Origin: Paramacrobiotus metropolitanus
Lineage: Eukaryota; Tardigrada; Eutardigrada; Parachela; Macrobiotidae
Length of the DNA: 64,000 nucleotides
Direction of reading: 5' to 3'
Assembly (NCBI RefSeq): GCF_019649055.1
Contig: NW_026570291.1
Span: forward strand, 434,001 to 498,000
Shown here: piece after piece, positions 26,105-37,447 of the stretch
Numbering within the stretch: position 1 is the stretch's first letter
Layout: each line of letters opens with the position of its first letter
Translations under genes and position numbers: made by a program
Notes under the pieces: model-generated
Databases searched by the model: none
Told to the model about the DNA's origin: nothing
What the model saw: only the letters and a program-made list of their open reading frames with translations

Positions 26105-26825
26105 TGGTTTTTTCGGTAAAGGTAAAGAACCGTACCAGTACAGTGCAGATGACAATACTAATAGCGACGACGACAAGTCAGTTGCTTGCACCAGCTGGGA
26201 TTGCAATGTGAAGCTGTATCTAGTATTGCATGCTAGATACTATACTATCCAGCTGGCTGGATATTACATTGCATACTACATAGATACTGTACTTGCTGTC
26301 AATAATACACAGTAAGACACCACGATACAATCGTGTGTGTACCGGTACAGTATCAATCTGCGGCTTATATAGATATAATGAGTTGTCGTCGTCGCTGCAC
26401 TATAATGCACCACGATGAAAACGTGCCTGTATTATTTTCCAACTGTTGCTACTGTATCACACGCCCACCACCTGTATTGTGTAGATTTGTTATTTAAATG
26501 CAATACGGTTAATAATTCTTTGCACCACAGTGCAAACTATGTTTTCATTAGTACTGCAATCTTCAGTATCTCTAGTGACACTGTGCATTATAATGCACCG
26601 TACTTTACCATGACGCAACCGTTTTTGTATCAGTACGGTGCAGATCTGCAAAGCAGACAAGAATTGAAAAGCTGTCGTCGTCGCATGTTTACCATAATGC
26701 AATGCATTTTTAAAAAATGTAAAAATGAGAAATCTCCACTAATTAGTCCTTTGTTATGCTAAGATCAGTCCACTAACACCGATTACCTAGCCGGTGCCGC
26801 GTCAGGGGTTGGGGTTCTGGGAGGG
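26105..26825. other. Intergenic, short direct repeats
   Basis: No gene seen. Short motifs recur (ATAATGCACC, GTCGTCG, CACCACGAT) and there are small hairpins such as the TAGTATTGCATGCTAGATACTA area near 26220. Open frames here (26415-26762) are low-complexity and unsupported. Confidence 0.4.
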
Positions 26826-27388
26826 TTAGGTTTGGGCACCCAGATTAACAGCAGGATTGCTGCTTGTACGGACACTATGTTGCGGCACCCATACTATTTC
26901 ACCAGGAAGGGCTGCTGCTGCATTGGCAACCAGCACTGTGGTGTGGTTTGATCGGCCACTGGATGGTGTCGACTCGGGAACTATGTTGTCAATATGAAGC
27001 GGGAGCGATCTCATAGTGTGGAAGGAACTGGAAGCTGAAAGTCCGGTGCCGGTATACCCATAGGCTCTTTGGGATCGGCGACTGCGACTGGAGAAATATT
27101 CTGGACACGAATTGGTTCGACGGGTCGGTAGTGGTCTTTGCGCTCACTACTTGGAGCGATTTGTATGGATTGCCCATTCGATACCGGCAAGTAATTAATC
27201 AGCGGGGTGAAAGCGTGGGTTGGGTGTGGCCCTGCAAATCGTTCTGGTGGTGGTGCATTTGCTGAATTCATTGGTAAGCGGCCATGAGATGAATTACTTG
27301 ACGGTATGACGGCATGCATCAAGCATTTCAAAGTCTGATCCATTCTCATCATATGACTAAAGACAATATAATCGAAGCTATTTGACAA
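26826..27388 (-). other. Possible Pro/Ser-rich coding fragments, unassigned
   Basis: Two overlapping minus-strand frames, 27388-27011 (125 codons, NSANAPPPERFAGPHP, PLINYLPVSNGQSIQ) and 27014-26826 (62 codons, VANAAAALPGEIVWV), have a residue make-up more like disordered protein than random frames. They lie in different frames, with the stop of the first next to the start of the second. No domain is recognised. This could be a broken gene or a retroelement fragment; chance is also possible. Confidence 0.2.
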
Positions 27389-27540
27389 CGTAAAACATAC
27401 TCTTTCGGGTTATGTATACGTATACCATACATTTAAACTGCAAAAGATAAAGTACTGCTTTAAAGTACAAAGTACTGCTTTTTAAAGTACTGCTTTATCT
27501 ACAAATTAATGCAATACTTTGCAGGTCAAAATGTGAATGA

Positions 27541-28470
27541 AAAAATGTACTGCTATACTTTCAAATGCCCCAGCACTTAATCGTCAGTTTCGGCCTGTTC
27601 GGGGATGTTCGGGAAGCTGACCTTGTTACTGAAAGTAATACAATACTTTCACAAAGTATTGCATTACTTTCGAAGTACTGCCATACTTTCAAATGCCTCA
27701 GCAATTAATCGTCAGTTTCGGCGTGTTCGGGAATGTTCGGGAAAGTCACCATGGTACTGAAAGTAATGCAGTAATTTCAAAGTATTGCATTACTTTCGAA
27801 GTACTGCCATGCTTTCAAATGCCCTAGCACTTAATCGTCAGTTTCGGCCTGTTCGGGGATGTTCGGGAAGGTCACCTTGGTACTGAAAGTAATGCAGTAC
27901 TTTAAAGTATTGCTCTACTTTCGAAGTACTGCCGTACTTTCGAATGCCTCACCAATTAATCGTCAGTTTCGGCGTGTTCGGGGATGTTCGGGAAGGTCAC
28001 ATTGGTACTGAAAGTAATGCAGTACTTTTAAAGTATTGCATTACTTTCGACGTACTGCCGTAATTTCAAATGCCCCAGCACTTAATCGTCAGTTTCGGCC
28101 TGTTCGGGGATGTTCGGGAAGGTCACCTTGGTACTGAAAGTAATGCAGTACTTTAAAAGTATTGCTCTACTTTCGAAGTACTGCCGTACTTTCAAATGCC
28201 CCAGCACTTAATCGTCAGTTTCGGCCTGTTCGGGGATGTTCGGGAAGCTGACCTTGTTACTGAAAGTAATACAATACTTTCAAAGTATTGCATTACTTTC
28301 GAAGTACTGCCATACTTTCAAATGCCTCAGCAATTAATCGTCAGTTTCGGCGTGTTCGGGAATGTTCGGGAAAGTCACCTTGGTACTGAAAGTAATGCAA
28401 TACTTTCAAAGTATTGCATTACTTTCGAAGTACTGCCATACGTTCAAATGCCCTAGCACTTAGTCGTCAG
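27541..28470. repeat. 126-bp tandem satellite, about 7.5 units
   Basis: The anchor CAGCACTTAATCGTCAGTTT recurs at 27571, 27699, 27825, 27950, 28076, 28202, 28328 and 28454, spacings 128, 126, 125, 126, 126, 126, 126. Each unit has a TCAGTTTCGGCCTGTTCGGG half and an AT-rich half built of AGTACT and AAGTATTGC palindromic bits. Two unit types partly alternate (CACTTAATC with CGGCCTG, and CAATTAATC with CGGCGTG). Since 126 is divisible by 3, open frames with a 42-residue period appear (28196-28456), probably by chance. Confidence 0.9.
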
Positions 28471-29400
28471 TTTAAAAGTATTCCTGTACTTTTAAAGTAT
28501 TGCAGTACTTTTAAATTACAGCAATACTTTTAAAGTATTATTTTTATAGCATTGCAGTACTTAAAACGCCTCAGCGCTTGATCTTCTGTTTCGGCTTGTT
28601 CGGCGTTGTTCGGGAAGGTCACTTGGCACAGCAGTATAATACTTTGAAAGTTGTACTTTAGAAGTATTGCTGTACTTTCAAGTGCTGCAATAATTTAAAA
28701 TGCCTCAAGGCTTTATCGTTTGTTTCGGCTTGTCAAGTGCAACAGTAACTTTAAAGTGCTGCTGTAACAATGTGACCTTCGAACAACGCCGAACAAGCCG
28801 AACAGACGATCAAGCGCTGAGGGTTTTAAGTACTGCTATACTTTAAAGTATTGTTGTACTTTAAAAGTATTGCAATACTTTAAAAGTACAGGATAACTTT
28901 CAGAGTATTGCTGTACTTTCAAAGTACTGCAATACTTTAAAATGCCCCAGCGCTAGATCGTCTGTTTCGGCTTGTTCGGCGTTGTTCGGGAAGGTCACTT
29001 TGGCACAGCAATACTTTGAAAGTACTGTTGTACTTTAAAGGTATGGCTGTAGTTCAAAGTGCTGCAATACTAAAAGTATTGCTGCACTTTCAAACTACTG
29101 CAATACTTTAAAAGTGCAGGAATACTTTAAAAGTATTGCTGTAGTTTCAAAGTATTGCAATACTTTAAAAGTACAGGAATACTTTAAAAGTATTGCTGTA
29201 GTTTCAAAGTATTGCAATACTTTAAAAGTACAGGAATACTTTAAAAGTATTGCTGTACTTTCAAAGTGCTGCAATACTTTTAAAATGCCTCAGCACTTGA
29301 TCGTCCGTTTCGGCTTGTTCGGCGTTGTCCGGAAAGGTCACTTGGCGCAGCAGTACTTTGAAAGAACGGGTGCACTTTAGAAGTATTGCTGAACAGAAAG
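28471..29400. repeat. Degenerate satellite extension with an inverted unit
   Basis: Units related to the 126-bp satellite continue but are diverged. TTTCGGCTTGTTCGGCGTTG occurs at about 28588, 28966 and 29308. One copy is inverted, at about 28770-28825 (AACGCCGAACAAGCCGAACA). Between them are runs of AAAGTATTGC and AGTACTTT words. Confidence 0.8.
29100..29272. repeat. 57-bp tandem subrepeat, 3 copies
   Basis: CAATACTTTAAAAGT(G/A)CAGGAATAC starts at about 29100, 29157 and 29215, each followed by TTTAAAAGTATTGCTGTA. The copies are nearly identical, so this expansion is younger than the surrounding satellite. The period of 19 codons gives an open frame (QEYFKSIAVVSKYCNTLKV repeated) with no sign of being a real gene. 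Confidence 0.85.
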
Positions 29401-31062
29401 CCAGCAGTACTGTCTCCAGGCAACACAGTATGCAAAGCAATATGTAAAGCACTTCGATTAACAAGCTGTACCTTATAGACAACAACAACTAAATTAATAT
29501 AGTACTTAACAGTACAGTAACTACTATAGTACAGTGCCTACGTTAGCGCTCTGCAAAGGTTAACATATTGCAAAATTACTAATGGGAGTGTATATTTAAT
29601 TAGATAGTATTTGCACGACACAGTATGTGACGTACAAAATTTGGTGTGTAAATGCCAGTATAGTACTTAGCGTTCAGAACGACGACCTCTACACAATAAC
29701 TGCAAGTTTTGCAACATTAAATTTTGCTGTCAATGACGTGTCAATCGCTGTCAATGGTACCTGCATTCCTGATCACTGTCCACTGCTGTTACCCAGGGGC
29801 TTGGGTATTACACGCTTGTGCAATCAATACCCAATATCGACCGCACGATGAGAAAGTACCAGTGAACTGCACCAGGGCGCACAGCGAGATGGGGAATTAT
29901 AAACAATAGGGTAACAATTACAGCACTGCCATAAATAATTAATATTGCACCAATACGGACGGTGCGACGGCAGCGATCAGTCAACAGTGCATTACACGGT
30001 ACGTCGATAAACAAAGCAATTGGTACTTGACCATAGTACTACAAGTCGGCGACGAGAAAATTGTATGATTTATTAGCACCTAAGTAAGTACACAAACAAT
30101 GGTACATGCAGCAAAAGTGCACATGCATGCACCAATGGTGCAATTGAATGCACCATTGGTACGGATCTTTACTGGTGCCGTTTTTTCACTCAGAATTTTT
30201 TCGCTCACTTTCTCACAAACATTCAGTGTGCGAAAGAATTATTTATTTCATTTAAACACTGTTTAGTGCATGACTGGGATTTTTTATGGCCTTTACAGGG
30301 TGAAAATTCCATCGCGTTTGCTCCTTTAAACCTGATTTTGAAAACTGTTCTGATAAAAAAGTGTAGTTTCTGAGCTTTAGAACGAATCTGTACACTTTGA
30401 AAATAAACCAGTTCAAGGCGCACGATATATTACTTCCAGAATCGTCATAAAATTGTGCAGGCTGTAAACAGGTAATCCCGCTAACCGGCGGTTAGCGACT
30501 ATGGTAACCGCTAACGGTTTAAAACTTTGAATGATAAAATTTTTGAAAAAGAGACCCATCAGAAAAACCTAGCGGAACCAAGACGAAAAAAGTGGTGGTC
30601 GTTATGGGCATGTTAGTTGTCGTAGCCTTGCATATATTGCATTTGCTACCTTTTAAGGTCAATCTTTGAGTACGGCTCACTTCCGACTCCGAGTATGTGC
30701 GAGTACAAACTGTGTATTAAGTATAATCGCGCTGTCTTATCAGGAAGGTCAATACAGCCACTTCTGTTACAAGACAAGTGTTATAACTTCAAGGCCGGTT
30801 GTACAGATACATAGGTGATCATACTACGCACAGCTGGCTCGACATGAATATAAATAACAATCTTATTTATTCGCACATCCATAAATGCGCACAACCATAC
30901 AACTGTTATCTCCCAAATAAGCAAAGTAAAAAGATAACACCACACGCTCACAGCCACGTGCTTCTGACACTGGCCAAAGCCGCTTACGCTAACGAGACTC
31001 TTCTCTAGCTGTATAGTGGCAGTGTTGACAAACAGCCGTCTGCACACGTTGGAGTAAACAGC
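29401..31062. other. Intergenic
   Basis: No gene that I can support. Repeated GTACAGT and GTACCA words continue in 29480-30180. A minus-strand frame at 30781-31140 overlaps the start of the next gene and is a shadow. The last few hundred bases should contain the promoter of the gene at 31063. Confidence 0.4.
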
Positions 31063-32020
31063 ATGGGTGATCGCACTGTCTTTCCGCCAATCGGTGATGC
31101 AGTGACCGATTACCAGCGGAGTCTGCACACCATCCGTCATCCAGCGTACTGGCCGTCCAAAAAACCCTTGGACGGGGATACCCTCCCGACAGAATGGGTA
31201 CCCAAACTGCTACCATCACCGCGATGCCTTTCCGGATTGCAGTATCTCAGCGGTGTTAATCATTACGTCCTCACTGCAGAAAAGCACCCCACAGATGCGG
31301 GTATTAAGGAAAAACTTTCAAAGCGTTTATTGACCAGTTAGGCTAGTTTGCATGCTCTGATTTGGCTGTGAGTTTCATTGTAGAAACGACTGGAATAATA
31401 CCGCGAGCTGATCACTACAACATCCGCGATCGGACGGGATGCAGTATGTACACCTGTCTTGTCGTCAGCGCGTTTTCGAGTCGTGGTCCTCTGAAGCGAA
31501 AGCGACCCATCCAGGTGAAGATCTGCGACCGGCTGGACGAAGTGCTTTTGCATGGAAACATTGAGAAGAGTCTATTGTTAGAGAGAGTTGTCATTCGAGC
31601 GTCTGACGAACAGACACCCATTGGGCATATCTGTATCCGCTCTGGCTTGCTTTTGGGAAAGACCGTCATCCAAGACTCGAGGGAAAGACGAATTTTAGAG
31701 ATTAAGCGTAGAAATATTTTCCAGCAAGGAAAATTGGCACTTGAGGTAAGAACTGCTTTACAATACTCGTACAAGAGCTAATTTGCTAAGTTATATGACT
31801 GTTGGATAGTAGATAATCTGGGTTAATTTAGATTAAGAATTCTGTAACCGGAAAATCCTGTGGACGGTTTATGCTGCTGTTGTCGGCGCTGGCAGAGAAC
31901 GGCACAGCTAGTATATCGGGGACTGATCTACTGCTGACCGTGGAACTACCGGCGCAGTACAAAGCCATGTTGCTGGTTAGCGCAGTTTTGCTGCTTCATA
32001 ATTCTTCTCTTAAAGAATGA
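31063..32020 (+). CDS. Highly divergent scramblase-like protein
   Basis: Three exons, 31063-31300, 31384-31745 and 31832-32020, give 262 residues. Order of similarity to the scramblase at 18493: PRCLSGLQYLSGVNHYVL (cf. [15 protein letters not shown]), ETTGIIPRADHYNIRDRTG (cf. [17 protein letters not shown]), TPIGHICIRSGLLLGKTVI (cf. [19 protein letters not shown]), and VELPAQYKAMLLVSAVLLL (cf. [18 protein letters not shown]). Both introns sit at the same alignment positions and phases (1 and 0) as introns 1 and 3 of that gene, which supports common descent. Lost: the Pro-rich N-terminus, the CCxxCC cluster and the acidic calcium loop (SISGTDLLL replaces DADNFGIQF). Frames are clean, so it is probably expressed, but calcium-activated scrambling is doubtful. 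AATAAA at 32250 may end the transcript. It converges on the guanylate cyclase gene. Confidence 0.75.
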
Positions 32021-32391
32021 AACACTGCCTGAAGTCCTGCACGGTGGCTGCATTTTGGAACAAATCAATCGCTGTGTACCTTGCCACCTTCGGTTTTTCA
32101 TATATATATTTCCTGCACATACTTTGTAATTTGTATCTTGAATCTGTAATTAAAAGTGTACACAACAAATATTAACTTCTAAGACCGTAGTTAAGGTACA
32201 AGTATTCGCAAAACTAACAGACAACGCATGCGCATTCATGGCAGTTCAGAATAAAACCACAATTATACTGTTTTCTTTTGGACTCTTTTGATGGACATCT
32301 CGAATCCCGTAAGGCCTGATATACAGTAATTATTAAGTTTGGTCATCTCCGACCTTAGTCCAAATTGACCATGCGATCCATAAAATGGCTT
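32021..32391. other. Convergent 3' ends
   Basis: The 3' UTRs of the scramblase-like gene (+) and the guanylate cyclase gene (-) face each other here. AATAAA at 32250-32255 suits the plus-strand gene. No clear AATAAA for the minus strand was seen. Confidence 0.5.
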
Positions 32392-35300
32392 TCAGATGAC
32401 TAGCCAAAACGTTTCCATGTCGCCCTTCCCCTGGGAATAGAGAACAGTCTATTAAACTCGGAAGTATGTTTACAGTTTACACTGGAGCATTTAAGCAACA
32501 TCATAGCATGTAGTAGCTATGGACAAAGCTGTGTAGCGGGAAAAACTGGATTCCACTAACGGTAAAAGAGGACAGTTCAAGGAACTGGTCAAACAAATCA
32601 CTAAGATCGGGTCATCGGACCATAGCTGTAAATTACCTTCACACGAATAACCCCCCGCCTCTCGCACTGGAACACGTTTTTGATCCTCAATAACGCGACG
32701 GTACTGGACGTCATTTGGATCCTGCCAGATTCTCCACTGCTTTCCATGCGAGCCGCTGTGTTTACAGTATCCCCAAATCTACGAGTACGAGCATATTTGT
32801 CATGCGATACCTTGTCACGATTATATGGAGGCGTATTTTACTTTCCGACTTACAGACAGTATCTGGGCACTTTCTTCCCGATGACCCCAGCAACGCACGA
32901 ACCTGTGCATATTCAAGTCATTTATTTAAGTCTTTTAGCATAGGTAGGAACAAAATATCCTTTACCGGAATTAATGCCAGCCCGTAATTTTAAATGGAAA
33001 TTTGTATAGTTGCCAGCGATACACGAGTCGAAGTCTTTAAAAAGGGCACTTGCCATACGGCACACTTCCAGGGCGTGATCACTGTGGGCGGATGGGACGC
33101 CACACGCAACCTGTGAAACATATCGTTTTCGTGTGATTATTAAGTACACCATCGGATGTAATTATTGTAAATTGTGCTGCAGCAAAACAATTTTTATCAT
33201 AGCTGCAGTTTGTGCCTACCATATAAACGTCACCAATTGTCTCAATCTTCTGCACGGGAAATCGAGAAATTTTTCTGTCAAACTCCGAGTACACGTCACT
33301 TAATAATACAATAACAGCACGCGGGGGCATTGACTGCACCCATTCAGGAAATCCCGGAAGACTGGAGAAGTAGATGGATGCATCGTCGAACTGCTGCGCT
33401 TCCACACCGACCCCATTGCGAAGAGCCCGCACAACTGCTCTGTGCAGCAAAAAATTTATTTGTAAAGGCTTTTTTGATGAAATCCAATTGGATCTACATT
33501 TAACGATTAAAGCAAGCCGCACACAAAAAGTACTTAATTTATTACGGAAGTCAAGATAAATTGCGCGATAGAAAGTACAGTAGATGAGCTTTCGTTAAGT
33601 AATTTCTTTTGCTCACTCTGGTAAAATTTCTCGTAATAAGGATTCGCATTTGGCGCGCTCCGTTTTCAGTTCTTCCGTTCTAGCTCCGACCGCTTCTTCC
33701 AAAGACTCGGTGTATTTTTCTAGGCGCATAATAGTTATTCTCGTGTAATTATTAAATCGCCGACCCTGAAGCTTTCGTAGCGAATTTTTGACAAACACCA
33801 TTGACGGTCTGCGCTCAGGCTCAGTTTCCGAGCACGATTCGAACAACGCCTTGCACCGAGCGGGAATGTTTTGTTTATCACTTTTTGCTTTCGCCATGGT
33901 GAGCGACATGGCATCTTCCATAGTAAATTCTTGAACAATTTTTCCAAAGGCGAATACATCGGCCTTCATCATTGCTTTCGCAGCTGGATGACCTTTAATG
34001 GTGGATAATTCCGGTGCAGTGTATCGTTTGTCGGGTTTGATTTTCTCCTGATCGTTGACCATGCGGCGAAGAATATCACCGTATCCTAGTTCGGAAATCT
34101 TAAGGACAAAACGGGAGTTGACTAAGCAACATGATGGACGAAGCCTCCCATGGAAGCGAAATTTTGATGTATGAATAAAGGATAAACCCTGACAAAGAAA
34201 TAATAATTTGTAGAAATAAGACTTCAGTGCGCTTTTCTTCTACCTCCGCGAATCCTCCAATCAATGACATAACAAGGTCACTGTCTATCCGCATGCGCTC
34301 GGCTAACGTACGCAGGGAACCATGCTTGGCGAATTCCGTAACGAACCGAAATTCCCTTGCTAATACAACGATGCCGAACAATTTGGCGATGTTATCGTGG
34401 TTAACGTGGACAAGCTGGAAATAATTATGATAGATGTTGCTAACAGTTTACTATCTAACTGTAAAGTCACAATGAAAACTGGAAGCAATGCAGAACTGAC
34501 CTTTCTCAGAGCGCTGACTTTGTTCAGAATTTTAACTGACAATTCTCTGCTGTGATTAGAAGGGTGCGTGTAAATCCAAACGGGGTTACCGCGGAACTCA
34601 GATTTGTAATTCGTCGGATGATCGTTAAATGTCACGGTACGACCGCGGAACTCGGATTTATAATTGGCCGGATTATTGTTGAATGTCACAGTTCGACGGG
34701 GAATACTGTCCTCCGTAATTAGCCACCATAACTCTCTTTTATGCCGCACGATCCTGTAGAAAGTGATTAATATCGTATGTTCTTTACTGAATGTTTGTGC
34801 GTCACTCTATCACTTTGTACGCGTACGTCGTTCCGTCGTAGTTGTGTGCAATACTTACAATTTGGTTGCAAGCACGCTGGTGGTCAAACTGAATACGACA
34901 ATCACAACTGCTAGAATAACCATTGTCGTTTTGTCCATTGTCCCTATAAACGGGCCAGTAATTAAAATCTAAAAGGGACAACACGTGATTGGCATTTATG
35001 GTAGTCCTGTGTTATCGTTTATCCTGAAATATCGTTTCATTAACACCTTGCGCACAGGCTGCATCTGTTCCCAAAAATCCGCAGGCGGGAATATCCCGAA
35101 CCGGATTCAGCAGCGGATTGGAAAAATTTTCCTGGTGTGTTTGTGGCTTAGTCCAGATTAGCCTATCCGCTGCTGAATCGTACCACATGAACAGCTAATC
35201 GAAAACAATAAAACCGGCTAATGAGTTGCAATTCATAACATCCGCCTCGGTGCTGGTTACCACACGCATGATTGGTTTACGCTCTTTACCGTTAACTCCC

Positions 35301-37447
35301 GCGCCTTCCCATCGTACACGTAAATATCCATATCCAACAATCGAGTGGCATCCGGCCGGATAAATGTTAAGCCAGTTTCCAGATCGAACAGATGATTTTT
35401 AATTTTGCTCGCCAACGAAATACCGTCGCATGACGAAGAGCGATTTACAGCCGCTGTCCACAAGCTCACAGCATCGTAAGCTCCTCGGGTGCCATACAAA
35501 TCCAGTGGCTAAATTAAGAAAAATTTGGTCAAGGCCTTGCAGAAAATAAGTATAGCAAGAAAATATTAATTTTCCAATCTAAGATTACAGAGTCTGTGGT
35601 TTGCAGTGCAAGACCAAGGTCACAGTTACAGTGTTTGTACTGACCGGTGCATCGGTCGTGAAGGAAATATTATATTCTTCCAGTGTGCGGTTGGCAATGC
35701 GCTGGTTAAGGTCATCAAGCAGAGACCCTCCAGTGTGATGAGTCGTCAGATAAATAAAATTTGTAAATGTTTGAGACATCTATAAGATATGATGTAAACA
35801 AGTAAACGGGGAAATGCGCAGTAACGAGATCATTATAATTACCGATGCAGGAGGGCTAGAAAACAGATTAAGCTTTCCATAAATGTCCACTTGGGACGGT
35901 TGGAGCATCAGATATACCTAAAGATTTTACACCAAATTTAATTTATTTACCATTTGGCGTTCATATATACTGTATGAATGTCTAGTTTGTTGTCAGAGAC
36001 AAGTAGTACTTCAAAGTACCGAATATTAACGTACTCGCACATTATGTGCCTAAAAAGCACAAGCTTTGTGTTTGCGCTTACATATTCCTTGTTGACCATT
36101 TGAAACGACTCTGCCAGTCTCTAAAAGGGAAAAAGATGAATATTATCTTTGTATAAGTACTCGCATTGTAAAGTTATTGCAGTCTTTTGCTTTTTTATAC
36201 TACAGTAGTAGTTTATCCATATGCGCATACTCAGTAATTGGGTGCAGGATGTCGTTGCGAACTGGATAATCGAAATTCGTCATAGAAATCGACTGCACAT
36301 TAAGACTCACCAAAATCTCAATTCCAATTTTTGCATGGCAAAAAAGAATAATAACTGCAATACAGAAAATAATCGTAACTGGAGATTGTACAAACAAGGA
36401 GAAACAATTTCTATGCCGAAAATGACAGCAGGCAGGCAGATGCTTGCCGTACAATGATCTCTGGGAAAAATATACAATCGGTTCAGAAGAGGGGGGTGGG
36501 GGGCACCTACATCGATAACTTACTTCTGCTTCTCGTTCTAGCAACGTCAAGTACCGGCTGCACGCTGTCAAATCGGGTCGCATTAAACCGCAGAATCTGA
36601 AACTGAAAACTTTTGGACGCATCAGCTTTTGTTTGCCGTTGAAGGGTATTGGCCGTGTTGACGTAAATGACATTGGTGGCCGCAGTATCGAGAAGAGCGG
36701 TAACATGGTACCAACGGTTCATACGGAAGAGCTGCATAAATACCGTAGCAAAACCTTCGTAAGTGCCGCTTAAAGCGATAGCGGATGGAAACTGTATGGG
36801 ATTAACTTCGATTTGCTGCATTACTCCGCTAAAAGACAACAGGATAAGCTCCGATAAAGACTAAAGTAACCGCAAGCCAATTAACACTTACGTAGAAAAT
36901 ATAGGAACATTCCATTCTACAACCGAAAATGTCGAAGTTATTTTGGAAGAAACATAATATCAGATTCAGCATGGAGCGATACATGCGTACCTTTTGCAAG
37001 GTAGGCCGGATTAATAAAACCCCCACATCCTTAAAAATTTAGAAGAAAGCTTTGGTTAGACTTTATCGAATGAACTAACAATAATGCATGGCTCGCAAAA
37101 TCTTTACCTACGGCAACGACGGCTGTACACTCGTTACTTCGAATTTTATGGTCAAGACGTTTGTTCATGTATTCCGCCAACATCCAGGCGGTATTAGCAG
37201 CTGTGTCATCACATGTCCGGTAACTGTCATCATAAAGCAGTTTCAAAGAGATGTTCATCGACTCCCTATACGTCTCCGCAGCAGCTTCGACCGACATTCG
37301 TAAAGCCGAGCCGGAATATAGTAGTGCCGGTCCAACTGGGACATTTTTTGGTAAGATACTAATCATCTCCAGTTGTTGTAGGCATGAACCGAATTCCAAA
37401 AGTAAAGCAAAAGCAAGAATTATCATGATACAGATAATGCCGCGCAT
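32392..37447 (-). CDS. Receptor-type (membrane) guanylate cyclase
   Basis: Nineteen exons (high to low): 37447-37108, 37029-36991, 36916-36892, 36828-36524, 36354-36311, 36120-36082, 35917-35843, 35779-35645, 35508-35290, 35194-35047, 34943-34859, 34753-34501, 34414-34244, 34188-33617, 33439-33220, 33110-32966, 32902-32854, 32778-32637, 32430-32392; 1,014 residues, usual for NPR-type receptors. Layout: signal peptide (1-22), ANF-receptor ligand domain to about 455 (EWNVPIFSTGVMQQ; IPACGFLG near its end), one membrane helix (about 463-482), kinase homology domain with degenerate catalytic loops (HGRLRPSCC, ISELGYG), signalling helix, cyclase domain 818-1000. Cyclase residues E883, D887, C954, N961 and R965 are present (IETIGD, RYCLFGDTVNTAARMES). 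The first metal-binding Asp is Ser843 (YFSSLPGF). Residues 505-540 are a tandem 18-residue duplication. Ligand unknown; catalytic activity doubtful on its own. The exon 8 donor (GTCAGT) and exon 11 acceptor are my choices by phase. Confidence 0.92.

Noticed and set aside
28196-28456. 86-codon frame inside the satellite
   Set aside because: The open frame follows from the 126-base period being divisible by three; neighbouring units of 125 and 128 bases break it.
27541-28470. CRISPR-like array
   Set aside because: Tandem repeat without unique spacers, in a eukaryotic context with introns; it is a satellite.
31415-31774. Minus-strand 119-codon frame
   Set aside because: Antisense of scramblase-like exon 2, which has homologous blocks and matching intron positions on the plus strand.
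35951-36033. Possible guanylate cyclase exon reading VLLVSDNKLDIHTVYMNA
   Set aside because: It leaves the wrong phase for the following VYLMLQPSQVDIYG exon, whereas exon 6 joins that exon directly in phase 0 and gives the family-like NKEYVYLML.
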